From contig NZ_CP086239.1 of the NCBI RefSeq assembly GCF_026650985.1, positions 2,418,001-2,482,000 on the forward strand: 64,000 nucleotides of DNA, read 5' to 3'. The position numbers and the translations under genes were made by a program. The notes under the pieces are model-generated. The model was not told the origin of the DNA, did not search any database, and saw only the letters and a program-made list of their open reading frames with translations. The stretch is from Clostridium estertheticum (GTDB lineage: Bacteria; Bacillota; Clostridia; Clostridiales; Clostridiaceae). This document shows positions 18,779-29,305 of this stretch, piece by piece. Numbering within the stretch: position 1 is the first letter of the stretch; the number at the start of each line of letters is the position of its first letter.

Positions 18779-19996
18779 TTGGAAAAGTTGTACTATGAAG
18801 ATCAATATAAAACAGAATTTACAGCTGAAATAGTAGATATAATAAAAAAAGAAAACAAATATCATGTTGAATTAAATGGAACATATTTTCACCCAAAAGG
18901 TACTGGCCAGCCAAGCGATACAGGACATATAAATGGTTCTTTAGTTATAAGCGTATACGAAGAAAACAATAAAATATATCATGTATTAGAAGTGAAACCT
19001 TTGAAAATTCATAAGGTTAAATGTAGGATCAACTTTGATTTACGCTATGATTATATGCAGCAACATTTAGGTCAGCATATACTGTCAGCCTGTATTTCTA
19101 ATTTATTTAATCTAACTACTATTGGTTTTCACCTTGGTTTAACCTCTTCAACCATTGCCCTTGATAAAGCTATCGGTCTCGATGAACTTAGAGCTTGTGA
19201 GAAAAAGGCTAACGATATAGTTTTTGAAAATATTAAAGTAGAAGTTCTCTATTTAACAAACCCAGAACTAAAAAAATTATCACTAAAAAAAATTCCAGTG
19301 AAATCCGGTGAAAAAGTTAGAATTATAAAAATCGGTGATATTGATGTAAATCCATCGCAAGATTTATATCCAAATTCTACTATAGAAGTCCAAATAATTA
19401 AAATTATTAAATTTGAAAAATATAAAGCTGGCATAAGGATTGAATTTATATGTGGACAAAGAGCGGTTTCTGATTATATTTTAAAATTTGAAGCCATTGA
19501 GAAAATGTCTAAACTCTTATCCTGCAATAATGACACGGTTATATCTAAAGTTGAGACTCTTACAGGTGAGCTTAATAAGGCACTTACTACGAGTAGAGTA
19601 CTAAGTGCAACAGTTGCTACATATGAAGTTCAAAACATGTTAAAAGAAGCTGAAAAAATAGATGATGTTAGGATACTTAAATTCATTTATGATAAAATGG
19701 ACCTAAAATATGCTACCATGTTAGCAACAAAATTAGTAACCTCGCCAAAAGTTATAGTTTTATTTGGGGTAAAACTTCAAGATAAAGCAAACCTCTTGTT
19801 CATGTGTTCGAAAGATTTAAAAATCATAAGAATGGATTCCCTTTTAAAAGATGCTATAACTCTTATAGATGGTAAGGGTGGTGGAAGTGAATTTTCTGCA
19901 CAAGGCGGTGGAAAAAACAATAATAATTTAGATTCTACGCTTGATTATGCCTTAAGTAAAATTAAAGAAAATATAATTTCTAGTTCAAAAAATTAA
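18779..19996 (+). CDS. AlaX-type alanyl-tRNA editing protein (degenerate zinc motif)
   Basis: About 405 residues, starting at a TTG ten bases after AAAGGAG; the upstream ATG has no ribosome site. Residues 1-235 match the AlaRS second-additional/editing domain (FHPKGTGQPSDTG, HLGQH at 96-100). The C-terminus is DHHA1-like with GKGGGSEFSAQGGGKNN. AlaX proteins hydrolyse Ser- or Gly-tRNA(Ala). The first zinc motif is intact, but where family members have C-G-G-T-H after the DVNP segment this protein reads S-Q-D-L-Y (193-197), losing both ligands. Zinc binding may be weakened or the function altered. It is transcribed away from prkA. Confidence 0.8.
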   Translation: MEKLYYEDQYKTEFTAEIVDIIKKENKYHVELNGTYFHPKGTGQPSDTGHINGSLVISVYEENNKIYHVLEVKPLKIHKVKCRINFDLRYDYMQQHLGQHILSACISNLFNLTTIGFHLGLTSSTIALDKAIGLDELRACEKKANDIVFENIKVEVLYLTNPELKKLSLKKIPVKSGEKVRIIKIGDIDVNPSQDLYPNSTIEVQIIKIIKFEKYKAGIRIEFICGQRAVSDYILKFEAIEKMSKLLSCNNDTVISKVETLTGELNKALTTSRVLSATVATYEVQNMLKEAEKIDDVRILKFIYDKMDLKYATMLATKLVTSPKVIVLFGVKLQDKANLLFMCSKDLKIIRMDSLLKDAITLIDGKGGGSEFSAQGGGKNNNNLDSTLDYALSKIKENIISSSKN

Positions 19997-20102
19997 ATAT
20001 TAATTTGTTTTGTGAGTAGATTATTTAGAGTTAGTCCTTGATAATAAAATCTCTAACTCCATATAATCCTTCAATTTAAGTTTTACCATCAATTGCTACA
20101 CC

Positions 20103-21326
20103 CTACTCTTTTTTATTTAGAATTTTTGGTACTTTAGATGCTCGAAGTCTGTGTGCGTAATGCATTTCTGATCCTAATAATGGCCTAGCATAATTTATAA
20201 ATGCTTCAGTCACATTATTGCATTCACTATTAATAAAATTATCAGGCATTACCTTTGTCTTACCTGCTACTAGGTCTAGTGGAGTAAGTCTATAATCTAC
20301 AGAATAATGTCCTGTTCTATGAATAGTAATTGAACCACCAACATTATCCCAAAGTGCATACTGTGCAGCTTTTTCTCCTACTTCTCGAGCCTCGTTTCTA
20401 TCTACATCTGAGACACATCCCATAAAACATCTTTGAGGATATCCGAATGTATCTGATCTAACTCTTTTAATATTTAAATTCTTCCTAATGTACTTACCTA
20501 AAAGGTCACCTAATGCTCCTGTTCCTGAAAGTTGTATATTTCCATGAGCATCTTTTTCTACTCTTTCCATAAGACTTGCAATTATTGGTACTCCTTTTTC
20601 ATCCTGAATACCTTCTGAAACAGCAATTACGCATCTTCCATATTTATCATAAACTTTTTTTACATCATTTAAAAATTGCTCTATCTTAAAAACTCTTTCA
20701 GGTACATATATTAAATGTGGCCCGTCATCTTCGTACTTTTTAGCAAGGGCTGCGGCGGCCGTTAAAAAACCGGCATGACGTCCCATTACTACCCCTATAT
20801 AAATTCCTGGTAGCGCTCTATTGTCAAGATTAGCCCCAATAAATGCATTGGTAATATATTTGGCTGCTGATCCATATCCAGGGGTATGGTCATTAATCAT
20901 GAGATCATTGTCTATAGTTTTTGGTATATGAATTGCTCGAAGTTCATAATTTGAAATTATAGCTTGCTGATTTACTATTCTAACTGCATCTGATGAGTCA
21001 TTCCCTCCAATATAAAAGAAATATCTTATTTCATGGGCTTTAAGGACCTTAAATATTTCCTTACAATATTCTTCATCTGGTTTATCTCTTGTAGATAAAA
21101 GTGCAGATGATGGAGTCATTGCCACCTGCTCTAAATTATGAGTTGTCTCACGGCTAAGATCATGGAAATTTTCATTAACTATCCCATTTACTCCATTTAT
21201 AGCACCATAGACTTTTGTTACCTGTGCAAATTTTCTTGCTTCTAAAACCGCACCAACTAGAGATTGATTAATAACAGCAGTTGGTCCACCACCTTGCGCA
21301 ATTAAAACTTTACCTTCAATTATCAT
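20103..21326 (-). CDS. pfp: Pyrophosphate-dependent phosphofructokinase
   Basis: 407 residues of the group of PFKs related to PPi-PFK. GKVLIAQGGGPTAVIN opens the phosphate site. IGGNDSSDA and PKTIDND carry the diagnostic Asp and Lys at the two positions where ATP-PFKs have Gly, which points to pyrophosphate as phosphoryl donor. MGRHAGFLTAAAAL and PERVF follow. It catalyses reversible fructose-6-phosphate phosphorylation in glycolysis. The ATG follows AAGGGGGAGGTATAAAT. It stands alone; the thiamine operon terminator lies upstream. Confidence 0.9.
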   Translation of the reverse strand: MIIEGKVLIAQGGGPTAVINQSLVGAVLEARKFAQVTKVYGAINGVNGIVNENFHDLSRETTHNLEQVAMTPSSALLSTRDKPDEEYCKEIFKVLKAHEIRYFFYIGGNDSSDAVRIVNQQAIISNYELRAIHIPKTIDNDLMINDHTPGYGSAAKYITNAFIGANLDNRALPGIYIGVVMGRHAGFLTAAAALAKKYEDDGPHLIYVPERVFKIEQFLNDVKKVYDKYGRCVIAVSEGIQDEKGVPIIASLMERVEKDAHGNIQLSGTGALGDLLGKYIRKNLNIKRVRSDTFGYPQRCFMGCVSDVDRNEAREVGEKAAQYALWDNVGGSITIHRTGHYSVDYRLTPLDLVAGKTKVMPDNFINSECNNVTEAFINYARPLLGSEMHYAHRLRASKVPKILNKKE

Positions 21327-21486
21327 ATTTATACCTCCCCCTTATAATTTCATTCCAGTACTCTTTTAAAATTATTTTACTATATATTGTTATTTTATTT
21401 TACATTAATAAATTTTACTTATTATAATATATATATTATAGTATATTTGTATTTTATTACATTAATCATATATATAAACGCAATAT

Positions 21487-21521
21487 AAAAGCCTAATAGA
21501 TTATTTATCATATTAGGCTTT
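21487..21521 (-). terminator. Terminator of the thiamine operon
   Basis: AAAGCCTAATA and TATTAGGCTTT form the stem about 36 nt after the thiE stop; TTTTATATT follows on the minus strand. Confidence 0.7.
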
Positions 21522-21556
21522 ATATATTTTGATGCTTTATTTAATTTTCTTTATCT

Positions 21557-22180
21557 TTATTTCATTGCTGCTACTAATTTCTCTGTTGCTTCTTTTATAC
21601 ATTTTTTCGCAAGAATATCTGAAATCACAGCTACTCCATCAATATTTGCTCCCTTTAATAAATCAACATTTTTATGTGTAATTCCACCAATAGCAACTAC
21701 AGGAATTGATATATTATCTTTTATTTCTTTTAAGCATGGCACAGAAACAGCACTTGCATCATCTTTAGTAGTTGTAGGAAACATTGCACCAACACCAACA
21801 TAATCTGCCCCTTCTTTTTCTGCCTCTCGCGCTTCCTCAACTGTTGATGTAGAAATTCCAATTATCTTATCATTTCCTATTATACTTCGTGCAATGCTTG
21901 CTGGCATATCGCTTTGACCCAAATGAACCCCTGCAGCATCTATAGATAAAGCTATATCAATTCTATCATTTATAATAAGTGGTACATTATATTTGTCAGT
22001 AACTTTTTTAACCTTTGATGCAATATTATAAAATTCTAAAGTACTTATATCCTTTTCTCTAAGTTGAACTAATGTAGCTCCACCTTTTATTGACTCTTCT
22101 ACTGCAGTATATATATCTGTATCCACAAGCATTTCTCTATCTGTAAGAAGATAAAGACTGTAATTTATTTTATTCTTCAT
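21557..22180 (-). CDS. thiE: Thiamine-phosphate synthase (ThiE)
   Basis: A 207-residue TIM-barrel enzyme: LYLLTDRE at the start, VQLREKD near residue 37, PLIINDRIDIALSIDAAGVHLGQSDMP and the pyrophosphate-binding VGVGAMFPTTTKDDA, then VVAIGGI. It joins HMP-pyrophosphate and thiazole phosphate to make thiamine phosphate. It overlaps the 3' end of thiM by 11 bases and ends the riboswitch-controlled operon. Length and motifs are complete. Confidence 0.95.
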   Translation of the reverse strand: MKNKINYSLYLLTDREMLVDTDIYTAVEESIKGGATLVQLREKDISTLEFYNIASKVKKVTDKYNVPLIINDRIDIALSIDAAGVHLGQSDMPASIARSIIGNDKIIGISTSTVEEAREAEKEGADYVGVGAMFPTTTKDDASAVSVPCLKEIKDNISIPVVAIGGITHKNVDLLKGANIDGVAVISDILAKKCIKEATEKLVAAMK

Positions 22181-23006
22181 TTATCTTGCTCCTTTTATTT
22201 ATTTCTATCTCGCATAAATTGTACATAACATCTATCATTTTCACCCTAAAAGTACCTGAACCTTCGATCTTTTTATCTAACCTTCCGTATGCTGTTTCAC
22301 CTGATATTCCCATTGAAACGACTCCTGCAAGAGCAGCTATTAAATTGTTTTCTCCTGCCCCTAAATAACAACCAATGACTGCAGTGCACATACACCCAGT
22401 ACCTGTAACCCTAGACATCATTTTATGACCATTTGATGTGGTGTAAAGAGTTTTACCATCAGTTACAATGTCTACCTCGCCTGTTATAGCTACAACTGTT
22501 CCAAATTTAACAGCAAATTTCCTTGCCATTTCTTTCGATTTTGTAAATTCGTCACTGCTTACATCAAAACTCTCAGAAGCATCCACACCTCTTGTCACAG
22601 TATCAATACCATATATTGTTTTTATTTCAGACAAATTCCCTCTTATTACTGCTAATTTGACCTCGCTTATAATTCTTTTACAGACTTCTGTTCTATAAGC
22701 TGTTGCCCCTACTCCAACAGGATCTAGGATAACAGGGATCTTTAACTCATTTGCCCTTTTTCCTGCCTTTATCATAGACTCTACACTTCTACTATTTAGC
22801 GTTCCTATATTTATAACAAGTGAAGATGAAAGTGATACCATCTCGAGGACTTCATTAATATCATCTGCCATAACAGGAGAACCACCAATAGCCAGTGTAA
22901 TATTAGCACAATCATTAACAGTAACATAATTCGTTATCTGGTGAACTAAAGGGGTCTTTTTTCTTAAATCATCTAATAATTTAATTATTATATTGTTAAT
23001 TTCCAT
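22170..23006 (-). CDS. thiM: Hydroxyethylthiazole kinase (ThiM)
   Basis: 278 residues with the ribokinase-like ThiM fold: PLVHQITNYVTVNDCAN, GGSPVMADD, ILDPVGVGATAYR and the ATP-site MSRVTGTGCMCTAVIG with the catalytic Cys/Asp region. It phosphorylates the thiazole moiety in salvage. The ATG follows GGAGGATGATGTCAAA and lies 19 bases inside the cytX gene, so these genes overlap; an upstream TTG is buried in the ribosome site. It belongs to the salvage-type operon thiW-thiD-cytX-thiM-thiE. Confidence 0.95.
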   Translation of the reverse strand: MEINNIIIKLLDDLRKKTPLVHQITNYVTVNDCANITLAIGGSPVMADDINEVLEMVSLSSSLVINIGTLNSRSVESMIKAGKRANELKIPVILDPVGVGATAYRTEVCKRIISEVKLAVIRGNLSEIKTIYGIDTVTRGVDASESFDVSSDEFTKSKEMARKFAVKFGTVVAITGEVDIVTDGKTLYTTSNGHKMMSRVTGTGCMCTAVIGCYLGAGENNLIAALAGVVSMGISGETAYGRLDKKIEGSGTFRVKMIDVMYNLCEIEINKRSKINEE

Positions 23007-24199
23007 TTTGACATCATCCTCCAACTTATTAAATATATAAATCCTGTAATAACCATATCAGGCATTGTAGCTCCTAGTACAAAATCAAGTTTTATAAACC
23101 AATAATACAGTATTATTCCTATAATCCACACAAAAATCGCTCCCCAATTTATAAGTACATCAGATTTCACTTTTGTATTTTTCTTTATTATAAAATAATC
23201 TGTAATTAAAACTGCAAATAATGGTGCAAATACTGACCCTATAGCGTATAAAAAGTTTTCATAGTTTTCCATAGGAATTATAATTGCCATAAGTGTTCCA
23301 ATAACCGTCATAATGATACCAATCTTTTTTTCACCAAGTTTTGGCACTATGTTTAGAAATGAAACCCCTGCCGAGTACACATCCAAAAATGTAGTAGTTA
23401 CTGTGGATAATACTACTATTCCAAGAGCCGCTATTCCTAAATTAGCTGCAAGCATCATAACCGAAGGATCTGAATTATTTGAAACAATAGCAGCTCCAAG
23501 TCCTATAATAAACATCCATGAACTTCCAATAAAATAACCTATAAAACTTCCATAGGCTCCTCCCTTTTCACTCTTTGCAAATCTAGTGTAATCTGCAATT
23601 AAAGGTAGCCATGAAAGAGGCATAACTATACTAAGTTCTAATGCTCCTCCAAAAGAAATTCCACCAGCAGCTGCTTTTGTTAGAAGTGTTTTATCTTTAA
23701 ATATTATTGATCCAAGCACCAATGTAAGTATAAAAAGTAATGATACCGCTGTAATATTCAATTTTTTCATGCCTGCATTTCCAAAATAGAGCCACAATAT
23801 TGTAAGTACACCTATAAGAACTATATATACTAAAACATTATTTACGTTCCATAAGCTTTGTGATATTAAGTTTACAGAGCTCGCTGCTACCTTAATCATA
23901 ATTGCAGTCCAACCTATTAGCTGAAGTATATTTAAAATTGAAAATAAATAGGTACTATATACTCCAAAAGAAATATTAGTTGAAGTCATCGCTGGCACTT
24001 TTTCACGTGATCCTATGATTCCACCGAGTATTAATATTCCTGTTCCAATCAAGTGACCTAGAAGTATTACTATTATTCCAACTTTAAATCCTAAAGGTGC
24101 AATTAATCCACCTGTCATTATTTCAGCAATAGATACTGCAGCCCCAAACCACAAAAATACAAAGGTCCAAAATCCTAATTTCTCTTTATCCTTAATCAT
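22988..24199 (-). CDS. cytX: CytX-type putative hydroxymethylpyrimidine transporter
   Basis: About 403 residues with around twelve membrane segments, from the nucleobase:cation symporter-1 (NCS1) family. The N-terminal LGFWTFVFLWFGAAVSIAEIMTGG is the CytX signature. CytX genes recur under TPP riboswitches and are thought to import HMP. The ATG overlaps the 3' end of thiD by eight bases (ATGATTAA). Its 3' end overlaps thiM. The start chosen follows a weak GGGGATGGCA site; an upstream in-frame ATG would overlap thiD by about 70 bases. Confidence 0.88.
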   Translation of the reverse strand: MIKDKEKLGFWTFVFLWFGAAVSIAEIMTGGLIAPLGFKVGIIVILLGHLIGTGILILGGIIGSREKVPAMTSTNISFGVYSTYLFSILNILQLIGWTAIMIKVAASSVNLISQSLWNVNNVLVYIVLIGVLTILWLYFGNAGMKKLNITAVSLLFILTLVLGSIIFKDKTLLTKAAAGGISFGGALELSIVMPLSWLPLIADYTRFAKSEKGGAYGSFIGYFIGSSWMFIIGLGAAIVSNNSDPSVMMLAANLGIAALGIVVLSTVTTTFLDVYSAGVSFLNIVPKLGEKKIGIIMTVIGTLMAIIIPMENYENFLYAIGSVFAPLFAVLITDYFIIKKNTKVKSDVLINWGAIFVWIIGIILYYWFIKLDFVLGATMPDMVITGFIYLISWRMMSKWKLTI

Positions 24200-25016
24200 T
24201 TGCCATCCCCGCTTTTTTATATAATTCATAGAAATGGTTTGTTGGTCCAACTCCATGCCCAATATCCAAAGAGTGTTCTATAGCAGTTGTTATATATTGT
24301 TTTGATTTTTTTATTGATTCCTTCATGCTAAAACCCAGTGCCAAATTTGCAGCAATAGCAGATGACAAAGTGCATCCCGTGCCGTGAGTATTTTTTGTGT
24401 TTATCCTCTCAGACGTAAAACGTATAATTTCTTCTCCATCATAAAATACATCTACCGCTTTACCCTTCATATGTCCACCTTTTAGAAGTATATTTTTGCA
24501 TCCCAGCTTATACATTTCCTTAGCTGCTTTTTCCATATCTTCTACAGTTTCTATATCTGGAAAATCTAAGTTCACCTCCCGAAGTATTTCTTCAGCTTCT
24601 GGTACATTAGGTGTAATAAGTGATGCTAGAGGTATAAGTTTCTTAATTAAAGCTGATTTCGATTCTGGCTTTAGTAGTGAATAACCGCTTTTTGATATCA
24701 TTACAGGATCAAGTACTATATTTTTAGGCTTGTATAATTCCAGCCTTTCACTTATCGCATCAATTGTAGAAATTTTAGACACCATACCAATTTTAACAGC
24801 ATCTACAATTATATCTGTAAAAATAGCATCAATTTGCGCCTTGATGATTTCTGCATCTAGATCCAGAACTTCAAAAACGCCCATAGTATTTTGCGCTGTT
24901 ATAGCTGTAATTACGCTCATTGCATATACGCCATTTGCGCTTAAACTTTTTATGTCTGCCTGCACTCCTGCACCTCCACAGCTGTCAGAACCTGCTATAG
25001 TTAAAACTTTTTTCAT
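24192..25016 (-). CDS. thiD: Hydroxymethylpyrimidine/phosphomethylpyrimidine kinase (ThiD)
   Basis: 274 residues of the ThiD/ribokinase fold: TIAGSDSCGGAGVQADIKS at the start, VITAITAQNT, LDPVMISKSGYSLL, LITPNVPEAEEIL and the ATP-site TKNTHGTGCTLSSAIAANLALG. It phosphorylates HMP and HMP-P for thiamine synthesis. AGGAGGAAAATAAT precedes the ATG. It follows thiW by 26 nt. The length is standard with no TenA or ThiE fusion. Confidence 0.96.
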   Translation of the reverse strand: MKKVLTIAGSDSCGGAGVQADIKSLSANGVYAMSVITAITAQNTMGVFEVLDLDAEIIKAQIDAIFTDIIVDAVKIGMVSKISTIDAISERLELYKPKNIVLDPVMISKSGYSLLKPESKSALIKKLIPLASLITPNVPEAEEILREVNLDFPDIETVEDMEKAAKEMYKLGCKNILLKGGHMKGKAVDVFYDGEEIIRFTSERINTKNTHGTGCTLSSAIAANLALGFSMKESIKKSKQYITTAIEHSLDIGHGVGPTNHFYELYKKAGMAND

Positions 25017-25042
25017 ATTATTTTCCTCCTATTTTATCCTTT

Positions 25043-25537
25043 TTAAACTTCTTTATTTAAATTAACAATTTTTTTTAAATCTATTACTCTAAGAATGAAA
25101 AATGCAATTAGACTTCCTCCAATAGTACTTATTAAAAATGGTGATACAAAGAATAATGCACCCACTTTTTTGCCCATTATAATATTAGCAATAGGAAATG
25201 CTAACAATCCGCCAATGATTCCTGTTCCAAATATTTCTCCGCCTACTGCGAATAGATTCATTTTAGTTTTCTTATATAATATTCCAGCTAAAATTACTCC
25301 GATCATACTTCCAGGGAATGCTAAAAGTGAACCTGTTCCTAAAACATTTCTTAGTAAAGATATACAAAAGGCTATGGCTACGCCATATCCAGGGCCTAAT
25401 AATACAGCTGATATAACATTAATCGTAGCCTGCACCGGAAAGCATTTTGCTACTCCAACCGGTATAAATATGATATTGCCAGCTATTACGCCAATAGCTA
25501 TTAAAAGTGATGAAATAGTTAACTTTTTAGTCTTCAT
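25043..25537 (-). CDS. thiW: ThiW, putative thiazole transporter component
   Basis: A 164-residue hydrophobic protein with about five membrane segments and the ThiW-family phrases PVGVAKCFPVQATINVISAVLLGPGYGVAIAF and LLAFPGSMIGVILAGILYK. ThiW is thought to be the thiazole-specific substrate-binding (S) component of an ECF-type importer. It is the first gene after the TPP riboswitch, and thiM and thiD downstream use salvaged thiazole and pyrimidine. The ATG follows AAGGGAGTGTCAATGC. Confidence 0.9.
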   Translation of the reverse strand: MKTKKLTISSLLIAIGVIAGNIIFIPVGVAKCFPVQATINVISAVLLGPGYGVAIAFCISLLRNVLGTGSLLAFPGSMIGVILAGILYKKTKMNLFAVGGEIFGTGIIGGLLAFPIANIIMGKKVGALFFVSPFLISTIGGSLIAFFILRVIDLKKIVNLNKEV

Positions 25538-25617
25538 GCATTGACACTCCCTTCTCTTATATAATTAAAAAGGAATAAACTCTAAATAAACTAGCGTAAA
25601 TAGTGTGCTGCATAACT

Positions 25618-25647
25618 AAAAAAACACAAATCCAAAGGATTTGTGTT
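25618..25647 (-). terminator. Expression-platform terminator of the TPP riboswitch
   Basis: AACACAAATCC and GGATTTGTGTT form an 11-bp stem with a 3-nt loop, then seven T on the minus strand. It lies between the riboswitch and thiW, as expected for transcriptional attenuation by bound TPP. Confidence 0.85.
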
Positions 25648-25689
25648 AAATTAACGTGATATATAATAATTCATATATAATACACCAAT

Positions 25690-25788
25690 AAACAACTTCC
25701 TACGCTGGCATTATCCAGTTCAGGTCATAGGGTCTAAGAATTACAGTTCTTGTTCTCAGTTGGCATATCCAACTCCCCTGTGTTATTT
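25690..25788 (-). promoter_or_regulatory. TPP riboswitch (THI element)
   Basis: On the minus strand the conserved TPP aptamer elements appear in order: a GGGG-containing P1/P2 start, CTGAGA, ACCCT, ACCTGAACTGGATAATGCC (standard has GAT) and AGCGTAGGAA. It precedes thiW-thiD-cytX-thiM-thiE, with an intrinsic terminator between, so excess TPP should switch the operon off. Confidence 0.96.
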
Positions 25789-25850
25789 TATTCTTTTTTA
25801 TTTCATACACCTAATAATAACATAACAAGTTATTATAAACAATTAAATTT

Positions 25851-27744
<1,894 letters not shown>

Positions 27745-28176
27745 ATGAATAAATATAGTTTAGAAGAGACTAAAAAATTAAATAACCAATCAGCTACAAA
27801 CGGAGGTTCAAGTGCTGGTATGACTAACAGTACTAGTGATGCTAATTTACAAGAGACAATACAATTAAATAATCAATCAGCTTCAAATAAAGGCACTAGT
27901 GGTGCTTCAAGTTCTAGTATGTCAGGTATGTCTAACATGTCAGACACATCTAATATGTCTAGTAGCACTAGTGCCACAGCTTTAGACGAAACAAAAAAAC
28001 TTAATGCTCAATCAGTTTCAAATAAAGGCACTAGCGGTGCTTCAAGTTCTAGTATGTCAGGTATGTCTAACATGTCAGACACATCTAATATGTCTAGTAG
28101 CACTAGTGATTCTGTTTTAGAAGAAACAAAAAAACTAAATGCTCAATCAGTTTCTAATAAAGGAACTAGTAACTAA
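27745..28176 (+). CDS. Repetitive Ser/Asn/Gln-rich small protein, gamma-SASP-like
   Basis: 143 residues made almost entirely of repeats. Four copies of an ETKKLNxQSxSN-type motif are separated by GTSGASSSSMSGMSNMSDTSNMSSSTS linkers, two of them nearly identical. Composition is low-complexity with no Cys or Trp and no signal peptide. The ET...LN.QS.S motif resembles the repeated ETNAQQVRKQNQQSA unit of gamma-type small acid-soluble spore proteins (SspE) of Bacillus, which store amino acids in spores. A strong AAAGGAG site precedes the ATG, and the upstream region has a forespore-like promoter shared with the 33275 gene. The family link is by eye only. Confidence 0.6.
   Translation: MNKYSLEETKKLNNQSATNGGSSAGMTNSTSDANLQETIQLNNQSASNKGTSGASSSSMSGMSNMSDTSNMSSSTSATALDETKKLNAQSVSNKGTSGASSSSMSGMSNMSDTSNMSSSTSDSVLEETKKLNAQSVSNKGTSN
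27873..28173 (+). repeat. 135-bp tandem repeats inside the small protein gene
   Basis: Units begin at 27873, 28008 and 28143 (TCAATCAG each time), exactly 135 bases (45 codons) apart. The third is truncated by the stop codon. The first two units differ at few positions, mostly in the segment after CACTAGTG, so repeat number is likely to vary between strains. Confidence 0.85.
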
Positions 28177-28225
28177 TAAAGCATTTTTTTATTAGCTATT
28201 AAATATGTAATATTCATCATTTTTA

Positions 28226-28265
28226 GGGGAGTCAAATTTAATTTTGGCTTCCCTTACTTTTTCTC
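28226..28265 (+). terminator. Terminator of the repetitive protein gene
   Basis: GGGGAGTCAAA and TTTGGCTTCCC pair over 11 bp (two G-U pairs) around a TTTAAT loop; TTACTTTTTC follows. Confidence 0.7.
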
Positions 28266-28272
28266 AAAAGCT

Positions 28273-28560
28273 TTATTCATCTATGTAAGTAATATTACCA
28301 TCGAAAATATAAGTCAAAGAAGTTTTTGTACCCTCTAGTGCATACATCATTTTTTCAATAACAATTTGTTCTTCTTTATTAGTTGTTATTGAAAGTTTGT
28401 CTTCTTCATGAACCTCAGATTTAAGTTCAAATTCATATATAAAATCATTAATTAGTCTTATCCACTCGGCTGTGTCATTGGATCCTACATTTTCTTTCTT
28501 TCCAAATTCTTTTAGTGTTTTATCTAATTGTTTTTTTGAATATCTCAATATATTTGCCAT
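28273..28560 (-). CDS. Hypothetical protein, 95 residues
   Basis: A small soluble protein I do not recognise. It starts MANILRYSKKQLDKTLKEFGKKENVG, is rich in Lys and Glu, contains no Cys and has no membrane segment. AGGAGGTAAAAGA before the ATG supports translation. It lies between the terminator of the repetitive gene and the L25 terminator, so it is probably monocistronic. No promoter was identified and no function is assigned. Confidence 0.7.
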   Translation of the reverse strand: MANILRYSKKQLDKTLKEFGKKENVGSNDTAEWIRLINDFIYEFELKSEVHEEDKLSITTNKEEQIVIEKMMYALEGTKTSLTYIFDGNITYIDE

Positions 28561-28633
28561 TCTTTTACCTCCTACCTATCACTTCTCTTAAAATTTTTAT
28601 TCTGTTTTACATTGAATTTATCCACAATAACAT

Positions 28634-28664
28634 AAAAGGATGAACTTTTATAGTTCATCCTTTT
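28634..28664 (-). terminator. Terminator of the L25/CTC gene
   Basis: AAAAGGATGAAC and GTTCATCCTTTT pair over 12 bp with a 7-nt loop; the T-rich arm on the minus strand acts as the U tract. Confidence 0.8.
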
Positions 28665-28687
28665 ATTACTAAATAATTTCTATTTTA

Positions 28688-29305
28688 TTATGCCTTAACT
28701 TCTGGTTCAGCAGCAGCTGCTTCAGGAGTTGCAACTACTTCTTCAACTACTTCTTCAACTTCTTCCTTCATTTGTGTTACAGATGCGTAAACTTCATCTT
28801 CTTTATCAGTAACTCTTATTTCTTTATTTAAATCAAAATTCTTTATTGTAATTGAATCTCCAAGTGCCATTTGTGATACATCAACACTTAATGCATCTGG
28901 CATTATAGCCATCTTACCAAAAACATCTATTTCTGATTTTTGAACTTGTAATTGAAGACGTTGTGAAATTAAATTTTCTTCACCCTTAAAAGCAATATGT
29001 AATTGCATTTTAATTTCATGATCTTTAGATACAAGTTGCACGTCTATGTGTGTGATTTTAGCAGTTACTGGATGTCTTTGAATTTCTTTTATAAATCCAG
29101 TTTTTTCTTCTTCTCCGTATTTAACTACAACTTTTGCATTAGAACCATGTTTTACAAGAATTTTTCTTAATGGTACTAATTCAAATTTTACAGAAGTTGC
29201 TTCTGTAGAACCATCTCCATACATTACTCCTGCTATAAAACCATCTTCATTAAATTTTTTATTGCTCGCAGTTCTTTCAAGTGCATTCAAAATAACCTGT
29301 TCCAT
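28688..29305 (-). CDS. rplY: 50S ribosomal protein L25/general stress protein Ctc
   Basis: 205 residues: an N-terminal L25 5S-rRNA-binding domain (residues about 1-90, VPLRKILVKHGSNAKVVVKYG, ITHIDVQLVS) followed by the TL5/Ctc C-terminal beta domain (MPDALSVDVSQMALGDSITI) and an acidic Glu/Val/Ala tail. It binds 5S rRNA in the large subunit; the Ctc form is stress-linked in Firmicutes. The first-domain start lacks the usual longer N-terminus but the rest is standard. It is monocistronic with a strong terminator. Confidence 0.88.
   Translation of the reverse strand: MEQVILNALERTASNKKFNEDGFIAGVMYGDGSTEATSVKFELVPLRKILVKHGSNAKVVVKYGEEEKTGFIKEIQRHPVTAKITHIDVQLVSKDHEIKMQLHIAFKGEENLISQRLQLQVQKSEIDVFGKMAIMPDALSVDVSQMALGDSITIKNFDLNKEIRVTDKEDEVYASVTQMKEEVEEVVEEVVATPEAAAAEPEVKA

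Noticed and set aside
27873-28173. CRISPR-like periodic repeats
   Set aside because: The 135-bp period is in frame with a coding region and encodes repeated residues; there are no short repeats with unique spacers.
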